DNA from: an uncultured bacterium
GTDB taxonomy: Bacteria > Verrucomicrobiota > Kiritimatiellia > CAIKKV01 > CAITUY01
Length of the DNA: 64,000 nucleotides
Assembly (NCBI GenBank): GCA_903908715.1
Contig: CAIVSY010000025.1
Coordinates: 1 to 64,000 of the forward strand
Reading direction: 5' to 3'
Numbering within the stretch: the stretch's first letter is position 1; every line of letters begins with the position of its first letter. Both the position numbers and the translations under genes were made by a program. The notes under the pieces were generated by a model. The model ran no database searches, had not been told where the DNA came from, and saw only the letters and a list, made by a program, of their open reading frames with translations. Shown piece after piece: positions 58,186 through 64,000 of the stretch.

Positions 58186-59595
58186 ATGAGCCAGCATTTT
58201 GACATCATCATTCTGGGCGGCGGGCCCGGCGGATATGTGGCCGCGCTGAAAGCAGGCCAGATGGGCGCCACGACAGCCCTTGTGGAGCAAGGCCATCTCG
58301 GCGGGACCTGCCTGAACGTCGGATGTATCCCTTCCAAGGCCCTGCTGGCCTCCGCCGACCTGTTGCATTCCATCCGCGGGGCATCCTCGCTCGGCGTCAG
58401 CGTGACGGGCCCTGTCGGATTTGACTGGAGCACCATCCAGACCCGCAAGGACAAGGTCCTGCAGGGCCTGCGCGGCGGTATCAAGTCCCTTCTGGGCGCT
58501 CGGAAGGTGACTCTTTTCCAGGGCCGTGGGAGTTTCGCGGAGCCCGGCCGGGTCGCCATCCAGTCCCCCTCGGGAACACAGGAAATCACGGGCTCAAAGG
58601 TCATCCTGGCCGTCGGATCGATCCCGGCACGCATTCCCGGCTGGCCGACAGACCCGGCTCTTGTCTGCACCAGCGACGAGGCTTTGCACTGGAAGGACCT
58701 GCCCCAGCGCCTGCTGATCGTGGGGGGTGGCGTTATCGGCTGCGAATTCGCCTGCATGATGCAGGCTTTTGGCGTGGCGGTTACCGTTGTGGAGATGATG
58801 CCGCGGCTGCTTCCCGAACTGGACGAAAGCTTTTCAGATCCGCTGGCGAAGATATTCTCCAGGCGAGGGATCACGTGTTTCACCGGGGCCAAGGTTGAAT
58901 CCCTGACCGCCGCGGGTACGGTGCGGGCGTTGTTGAGCAACGGCCAGACCGTGGAGGCGGACCGTGTCCTGCTCTCCATCGGCCGCCGGCCGAACACGGC
59001 AGATATCGGGCTTGAGAAGGCCGGGTTGACAACCGATCGCGGTTTTGTACGGGTGAACGAATACATGGAAACGCCCGTGGCGGGCCACTATTGCATCGGC
59101 GATGCAAACGGACGTTGCCTCCTGGCGCACGCGGCCTCGGCGCACGGGGTAACGGCGGTGGAGAACGCGCTGGGGCACCGGCGGCCCTTTACGGCACCGA
59201 TTCCGTCCGCCGTCTACACCTTCCCGGAAATTGGGGGCGTGGGTATGACGCAGGCGCAGGCCAAGGCCGCGGGGTTACCGGTCTCGATCGGCGCGTTCCC
59301 TCTGAACTTCCTGGGGAAGGCCATGGCTGTCGGGCACACTGAGGGATTCGTCAAGGTCATCCGCCACAGGGAAACCGATGCGATTCTGGGTGTTCACATG
59401 CTGGGACACAATGCCACGGAATGTATCGCCGCCGCGGGTGCGCTGCTTCACAAGAAGGCCACCGTGCACGAGATGGCCGAAGTGGTTTTCGCGCATCCCA
59501 CTATCAGCGAAAGCATCAAGGAATCGGCCGAGGACGCGCTGGGAGCGGCTCTGCATATGCCGCCACGCAAGGTATTACGGGTGGCGGCGCAATAA
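58186..59595 (+). CDS. lpdA: Dihydrolipoyl dehydrogenase E3
   Basis: Flavoprotein of 469 aa that reoxidises the lipoyl group of E2 with NAD+. It has the FAD-binding start IIILGGGPGGYVAALKA, the redox disulfide in GGTCLNVGCIPSKALL and the NAD-binding GGGVIGCEFA. GHYCIGDANGRCLLAHAASAHG and the C-terminal FAHPTISESIKES, with the catalytic His-Glu pair, are also present. It starts 50 bases after the E2 stop with GGAGAGAAGAC before the ATG. It belongs to the E1/E2/E3 set split across the divergent promoter. Confidence 0.95.
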   Translation: MSQHFDIIILGGGPGGYVAALKAGQMGATTALVEQGHLGGTCLNVGCIPSKALLASADLLHSIRGASSLGVSVTGPVGFDWSTIQTRKDKVLQGLRGGIKSLLGARKVTLFQGRGSFAEPGRVAIQSPSGTQEITGSKVILAVGSIPARIPGWPTDPALVCTSDEALHWKDLPQRLLIVGGGVIGCEFACMMQAFGVAVTVVEMMPRLLPELDESFSDPLAKIFSRRGITCFTGAKVESLTAAGTVRALLSNGQTVEADRVLLSIGRRPNTADIGLEKAGLTTDRGFVRVNEYMETPVAGHYCIGDANGRCLLAHAASAHGVTAVENALGHRRPFTAPIPSAVYTFPEIGGVGMTQAQAKAAGLPVSIGAFPLNFLGKAMAVGHTEGFVKVIRHRETDAILGVHMLGHNATECIAAAGALLHKKATVHEMAEVVFAHPTISESIKESAEDALGAALHMPPRKVLRVAAQ

Positions 59596-59635
59596 GGGGA
59601 ATGATCCGGACTGTCCAAAAGGAAGGTTACAAAAC

Positions 59636-60931
59636 ATGCCGTTGTCATCACAATCCTTTATCCGCGAGCTTTTCCGGCCACTCCTGACCTGGGAAGCCCT
59701 GGCCACAATCCGCAAACAGGCTGGCAGCCCCGATGCACCTGTATTGGATGGAGCGGTGAACACCCACATTCACCTGCCGCCGAATTTCTGCGCCTTTGAA
59801 AATGTGACCGATGCGGTCCGGCTGGCTGTGGACCAGAAACTCCGTGTGGTCGGGATGAGCAACTACTACGATTTCAGCGTGTACTCCGAATTCACCCGCG
59901 GAATCGCTCCGGCCCGGATCTTCCCGATTTTCGGAATCGAGATCATTACGCTGGTGAAGGAACTGGTGGAAGCCGGAATCAAGATCAACGATCCCGGCAA
60001 TCCCGGCAAGATGTATGTTTGCGGCAAGGGTATTACCCGTTTTGAATTCCTTCCGCCGGAAGCTGCCGACCTGATGAACCGGATCCGCACAACAGACAGC
60101 CAACGGTCAGACGCCGTTGTGGCAAGACTGGCCGATGTTTTCGAGAGAAACGGGGTCCGGACTGGTCTCACGCCAGGCGCGATCAAGGGCCGGATCGTGG
60201 CAAAGCATGGATGCCCGCCGGCCAGTGTCTATCTCCAGGAGCGGCACATCGCGATGGCTTTCCAGGAAGTCCTTTTCGCTCAGGTGCCCGAGGGACAGCG
60301 TCCCGAAGTGCTGGCGCGCCTCTTCGGAACGCCCTCCAAGGCCGCGCCGGATGCCGCCGTCAAGATCCAGGACGAGATCCGGTCCCACCTGATGAAAGCC
60401 GGAAAGCCAGCCTATGTGGAGGAAACCTTCCTCCCCTTTGAGGTGGCGCGCCGACTGGTCCTCGCGCTGGGCGGGATTCCCTGCTACCCCGTCTTGGCCG
60501 ATGGGGCGAACCCGGTCTGCGGCTACGAGGCTTCGGTGGAATCCCTGATTGCCTCCCTCCGAAGTCTCGGCTTGCACGCCGCGGAATTCATCCCCCTGCG
60601 GAACAGTCCCGAAACACTGGCCACCTATGTCCGCTCCATACGCAAGGCAGGCATCGTGGTAACGGCCGGCACGGAACACAACACGCTTGACCGGGTTCCC
60701 CTTGCGCCCACCTGCCGTGGCGGGGCCCCGATCCCCGACGACGTGCAGGCGATCTTCCGGGAGGGCGCCTGTGTGCTTGCCGCCCACCAATTCCGGTCGT
60801 GGCATGACCTCGACGGATATGTCGACAGCGAAGGCAACCTCAACTCCTCCTACGAGGACGCGGAATCGCGTATCGAGGCATTCAGCCGACTGGGCGCCGC
60901 GCTGATTTCCTGCTGGAGCAAACAACCATGA
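59636..60931 (+). CDS. PHP-domain-like metal-dependent hydrolase of unknown substrate
   Basis: A 431-residue protein that looks like a polymerase and histidinol phosphatase (PHP) domain. It starts with VNTHIHLPPNF near residue 40, where PHP proteins have an HxH metal motif. FGIEII follows mid-way, and VVTAGTEHNT comes late, a clear PHP-like GTEHN motif. A helical insertion lies between about 130 and 270. These proteins usually hydrolyse phosphate esters, but some act on other substrates. ATG 59636 follows AAGGAAGG. It overlaps the downstream SDR gene by four bases and is cotranscribed with E2 and E3. Its sequence suggests an enzyme acting on a sugar phosphate or sugar acid. Confidence 0.68.
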   Translation: MPLSSQSFIRELFRPLLTWEALATIRKQAGSPDAPVLDGAVNTHIHLPPNFCAFENVTDAVRLAVDQKLRVVGMSNYYDFSVYSEFTRGIAPARIFPIFGIEIITLVKELVEAGIKINDPGNPGKMYVCGKGITRFEFLPPEAADLMNRIRTTDSQRSDAVVARLADVFERNGVRTGLTPGAIKGRIVAKHGCPPASVYLQERHIAMAFQEVLFAQVPEGQRPEVLARLFGTPSKAAPDAAVKIQDEIRSHLMKAGKPAYVEETFLPFEVARRLVLALGGIPCYPVLADGANPVCGYEASVESLIASLRSLGLHAAEFIPLRNSPETLATYVRSIRKAGIVVTAGTEHNTLDRVPLAPTCRGGAPIPDDVQAIFREGACVLAAHQFRSWHDLDGYVDSEGNLNSSYEDAESRIEAFSRLGAALISCWSKQP

Positions 60932-62274
60932 AGAAACCCGCCGTTTCCCCTTCCGAATTCCTCCGTGTTGCCGGCCCCACCCTGCGCGGCCTCCTGGCCG
61001 ACGGGCCCGTATTGCCGGTGGTCACCTTTGATGATTCGCCCGCCGTCCTGTCGCTAGTTGGGAACCGGCGCCGGATGTCCCGGATTGTGACCGCGGCGCC
61101 TGCGCGCGGTGCCGGCACCGACGGAGTTGATTTCCCCCTCGTGATTCCGGTGGCAGCAAAGGAGCCGTCTGCCCTGGCGGAACTTTTGCGGCAGGCTGTA
61201 TCCGAACATAAACGCGGGTTCGGTCAAAAGCCCCGCGTAGTCCTGGTTGCGGGTCTCGGGCTCTTTGCCGCGGGTGCGGACTGGCGGGAGGCGAATGCGA
61301 AACGGGAGTTAACCATCCGCGCCATTTGCTCCATCCTGCCCGCCACCCGGAACAGCACCAAGGGACGCGGCCTGACGGAACAGGGTGTGGATTACTCCGC
61401 TTCAGGTTGCAATTGCTCCTGCGCCTCCTCCTGTGGCGGCTCCTGTGCGGGGCGTGCCAACGGCAAGGTCGTGGTCGTGACCGGTGGTGCGCAGGGATTC
61501 GGCCTGGAGATTGCGCGGCAACTGGCTTGGCAAGGCGCCCATGTGGTTCTGCTGGACATCAACCAGGACGGTGCTTCCGCCGCGGCGGGGGCCCTGGCCG
61601 CACAATGCGGACCCGGCCGCGCGCTGGGGCTTGCGGCAAACGTCACCTCGCCCGATTCCCTGGCCTCCGCGATGCTGGCGGTTATCCGCCAGTACGGCGG
61701 TTTCGATGTCTTCATCTCCAACGCGGGCGTGTTGAAGGCCGGCAGCGTGAAAACCCAGAACCCCGCCGATTTCGACTTTGTCACCGCCGTGAACTACAAG
61801 GGATACTTCCTTTGCGTGCAACATGCGGCCCCGGTGCTGGCCGCCCAGCATGCGGCCAATCTGGACTACTGGAGCGACATCATCCAGATCAACTCGAAGT
61901 CCGGCCTGGCAGGCTCCAACCGCAACGGCGCATACGCGGGAAGCAAGTTCGGCGGAATCGGCCTCACCCAGTCCTTTGCACTGGAATTGGTCGATGACAA
62001 CATCAAGGTGAATTCCATCTGCCCGGGCAATTTCTTCGATGGTCCTTTGTGGTCGGACCCGAAGAACGGACTCTTTGTCCAATATCTTCGTGCCGGGAAG
62101 GTGCCCGGCGCAAAAACTGTTGCCGATGTCCGGAGGTTCTACGAGACCAAGGTGCCCATGCGGCGCGGCTGCGAGGCGCCGGATGTCGTTAAAGCCATTC
62201 TCTATATCATGGAACAGACCTATGAAACCGGCCAGGCAGTTCCCGTAACGGGCGGCCAGGTAATGCTTTCGTAA
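60928..62274 (+). CDS. SDR oxidoreductase with aldolase-remnant N-terminus and Cys-rich linker
   Basis: A 448-residue protein. The C-terminal part (about 178-448) is a short-chain dehydrogenase with GGAQGFGLEIA for NAD(P) binding, SNAGVLKAG, the Ser in INSKSG and a YAGSKFG active site. The first 150 residues match the region that joins the class II aldolase to the SDR in bifunctional rhamnulose-phosphate aldolase/lactaldehyde dehydrogenase proteins, with PRVVLVAGLGLFAAG as the tell-tale. The aldolase catalytic part with its zinc His triad is missing. Between them is a Cys-rich stretch, SGCNCSCASSCGGSC (residues 158-172), with five Cys. It may oxidise lactaldehyde or another deoxysugar fragment. 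It overlaps the PHP gene by four bases. Confidence 0.82.
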   Translation: MKKPAVSPSEFLRVAGPTLRGLLADGPVLPVVTFDDSPAVLSLVGNRRRMSRIVTAAPARGAGTDGVDFPLVIPVAAKEPSALAELLRQAVSEHKRGFGQKPRVVLVAGLGLFAAGADWREANAKRELTIRAICSILPATRNSTKGRGLTEQGVDYSASGCNCSCASSCGGSCAGRANGKVVVVTGGAQGFGLEIARQLAWQGAHVVLLDINQDGASAAAGALAAQCGPGRALGLAANVTSPDSLASAMLAVIRQYGGFDVFISNAGVLKAGSVKTQNPADFDFVTAVNYKGYFLCVQHAAPVLAAQHAANLDYWSDIIQINSKSGLAGSNRNGAYAGSKFGGIGLTQSFALELVDDNIKVNSICPGNFFDGPLWSDPKNGLFVQYLRAGKVPGAKTVADVRRFYETKVPMRRGCEAPDVVKAILYIMEQTYETGQAVPVTGGQVMLS

Positions 62275-62286
62275 CCAAGGAGAGTT

Positions 62287-63969
62287 ATGCAAAAGAAAAA
62301 ACCTGCAACGATTCCTGAAACCCAGTACGCCGTTCAACTGACTGGCCCCGGCGAATTGACGTTGAACACCGCCAAGCCCGTGGATGCGGTCGGACCGTAC
62401 AGCATCCTCGGCAAGGTGGAGGCCGTGAGCCTGTGCTTCTCGGACCTCAAGCTTCTCAAGCAGTTCACCGAGCATCCGAGGAAGAGCGAACTCGTCTCTG
62501 GCCTGCCCGCCGACACCCTCCCTACCCTGGCCGGTTATGTCCCGGGCACCAGGCCTGCGGTTCCCGGTCACGAATGTGTGCTCCGGATCGTGGCCGTCGG
62601 CGAAAAGGTCAGGCATCATAAGATTGGCGAACGGTGTCTGGTGCAAGCCGACTACCGGCACCTGCGCACGGCCGGATCGAACGGCGCATTCGGTTATAAC
62701 TTCGAGGGTGCCCTGCAGGAGTATGTGGCCCTGGACGAGCGCGTGGTCATCGAGGAAAGCACAGGCGAGCGATTCCTGATTCCGGTGCCCGACAACCTGA
62801 GTGCCTCGGCGATTGCCCTCGTTGAGCCGTGGGCCTGTGTGGAGAACTCGTACGTGACGCCCGAGCGCCAGGCCGTCAAGCCTGGCGGCCGTATGGCGGT
62901 GGTGGTCGAGGAGGGCCATACTGCCCAGGGGATGGATGAATGCTTTCCCAACGGGAAACCCGCCACCCTCACATGGGTCGGAGTCGATTCCGCAGGGTTG
63001 CCGCAGGCCTCCGGGCTCGTTATCACACGTGCGGCGACTGCCGCCGAACTGGAGAACGAGAGGTTCGACGATATTGTCTACTTCGGGGCTGCACGGCAGA
63101 CCCTGGAGATCCTGAATGACAAGCTCGCCGCCGGCGGCATCCTGAACGTCGTGACGGCGGGACGGAAAATCGGCCAGCCGGTTTCAGTGGGTGTCGGCCG
63201 CATCCATTACGGGATGACCCGGTGGATTGGGACCAACTCGGCGCTCGCGTCTGACGCTTATTCAAGCATCCCCAAGACCGGTGAACTGCGGAACGGTGAC
63301 AGCCTTTGCATTGTGGGGGCAGGCGGTCCGATGGGCCAGATGCACGTCATCCGGGATGTCTGCACCGGCCATTCCAACGTAAGTGTGGTTGGCACGGACT
63401 TCGATGACGCTCGGCTCGCGTCCGTGATGGAGAAGGCCGGTCCGCCCGCGAAGGCCAACGGAGTCAAGCTCCGGATGGTGAACACAAAGAACGACTCACC
63501 GGGCGGCCCCTTCAGCTACTCCGTCATCATGGCACCCGTTGGCACTCTGGTTGCGGATGCAATCCGCAACAGTCAGCCGGGCTGCCGGATCAACATTTTC
63601 GCGGGTATCCCTGCGCCTGTGCGCCAGGAACTGGATCTGGACCTGTATATAGCAAACCGCTGCTTCATGTTCGGGACCAGCGGTTCCACGATCCGTGACA
63701 TGATGCTCGTGCTGGAGAAGGTGATTGCCGGGCGGCTCGACACCAACCGCAGCGTCGATGCGGTCAGCGGCATGGCAGGCGCGCTGGACGGCCTCGCCGC
63801 CGTGGAGAACCGTTCGCTTGCGGGAAAGATCGTGGTGTATCCGATGTTGCATGGCATGGCCCTGACCCCCTTGAACCGAATCGGGAACACCCTGCCGGTG
63901 GTGGCGGGAAAACTGGATCACGGGCACTGGTCGGCTGCGGCCGAAACGGCACTGGTCGGGAAGTCCTGA
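62287..63969 (+). CDS. Zinc-type MDR dehydrogenase with an extra Rossmann-like region
   Basis: A 560-residue protein, longer than the 340-400 aa typical of medium-chain dehydrogenases. The N-terminal GroES-like part has the catalytic zinc ligands Cys in LCFSD and His/Glu in VPGHEC. The structural four-Cys lobe is not seen. After residue 190 a first Rossmann-like unit (PGGRMAVVVEEG...FDDIVYFGAARQTLEIL) lacks the GxGxxG loop. A second, canonical unit (LCIVGAGGPMGQMHV, near 340-355) follows. It resembles sorbose-1-phosphate reductase-type enzymes. SD GGAGAG precedes the ATG. It is the last complete gene of the rightward arm and could oxidise or reduce a ketose or deoxysugar derivative. Confidence 0.85.
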   Translation: MQKKKPATIPETQYAVQLTGPGELTLNTAKPVDAVGPYSILGKVEAVSLCFSDLKLLKQFTEHPRKSELVSGLPADTLPTLAGYVPGTRPAVPGHECVLRIVAVGEKVRHHKIGERCLVQADYRHLRTAGSNGAFGYNFEGALQEYVALDERVVIEESTGERFLIPVPDNLSASAIALVEPWACVENSYVTPERQAVKPGGRMAVVVEEGHTAQGMDECFPNGKPATLTWVGVDSAGLPQASGLVITRAATAAELENERFDDIVYFGAARQTLEILNDKLAAGGILNVVTAGRKIGQPVSVGVGRIHYGMTRWIGTNSALASDAYSSIPKTGELRNGDSLCIVGAGGPMGQMHVIRDVCTGHSNVSVVGTDFDDARLASVMEKAGPPAKANGVKLRMVNTKNDSPGGPFSYSVIMAPVGTLVADAIRNSQPGCRINIFAGIPAPVRQELDLDLYIANRCFMFGTSGSTIRDMMLVLEKVIAGRLDTNRSVDAVSGMAGALDGLAAVENRSLAGKIVVYPMLHGMALTPLNRIGNTLPVVAGKLDHGHWSAAAETALVGKS

Positions 63970-63971
63970 TC

Positions 63972-64000
63972 ATGGCCGGGGCGGATGGCGAACGGTTTTG
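63972..64000 (+). CDS. Start of a further gene, cut by window edge
   Basis: An ATG lies two bases after the dehydrogenase stop and opens a frame of nine codons (MAGADGERF) to the end of the window. The close spacing suggests another gene of the same operon, but there is too little sequence to identify it. Confidence 0.35.

Overview
The window is a GC-rich (roughly 60%), densely packed bacterial chromosome segment carrying about 50 protein genes and two tRNA genes. I see no transposase, phage gene or CRISPR array. Several features point to the PVC superphylum, most likely Kiritimatiellota or a neighbouring Verrucomicrobiota/Lentisphaerota lineage. These are a secreted beta-propeller protein with a DYDGDGMSNWREW-type calcium segment and a Verrucomicrobia-style C-terminal domain, a DUF6785-type giant membrane protein, ceramidase-like hydrolases, and several deoxysugar isomerases. 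The lineage call is inferred from gene content, not from a marker gene.

Layout. 1-2796 (minus): a truncated membrane protein, a family 2 glycosyltransferase and a GT11 fucosyltransferase-like enzyme, which look like surface glycan synthesis. 2988-5015 (minus): a secreted seven-repeat SBBP protein. 5324-7305 (plus): a SIMPL-domain protein and a phosphodiesterase/pyrophosphatase-like protein. 7295-18358 (minus): a close-packed run of nine genes (FmdB zinc ribbon, zinc-ribbon membrane protein, unknown exported protein, argH, ExbB, ExbD, TPR protein, VWA protein with a TonB-like anchor, degenerate histidine kinase). 18507-21471 (plus): phosphoglycerate mutase, a YkgJ cysteine-cluster protein and a PfkB sugar-phosphate kinase. 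21501-23320 (minus): thiE and a GntR/LacI-type regulator.

23416-35927 (minus) is a seven-gene operon that I could not match to any described system. It holds a DUF6785-like membrane protein, a 1707-residue FtsX permease carrying a dead M28 peptidase fold, an OPT-like transporter, a second FtsX permease, two MacB/LolD-type ATPases and a PqqD-like protein between the ATPases. 36067-37845 is L-fucose isomerase. 38058-40107 holds a PASTA protein, tRNA-Arg(TCG), a double-ACT protein, tRNA-Ser(GGA) and 3-methyladenine DNA glycosylase I.

40430-51051 is a divergent DeoR-controlled regulon. Leftward are a ceramidase-like hydrolase, a PfkB kinase and a fucose/arabinose isomerase-like protein. Rightward are the DeoR regulator, a class III aminotransferase, a cupin, a Gfo/Idh/MocA dehydrogenase, a second ceramidase-like hydrolase and a FGGY kinase. 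This looks like an undescribed catabolic route for an N-acylated amino-polyol or amino sugar. 51052-63969 is a second divergent DeoR regulon. Leftward are the DeoR regulator, a fused E1 2-oxoacid dehydrogenase, L-rhamnose isomerase and a URO-D family protein. Rightward are E2, E3, a PHP-domain protein, an SDR with a truncated aldolase remnant, and an unusual MDR dehydrogenase. It appears to link deoxysugar breakdown to acyl-CoA production. The two regulons end tail to tail with no gap.
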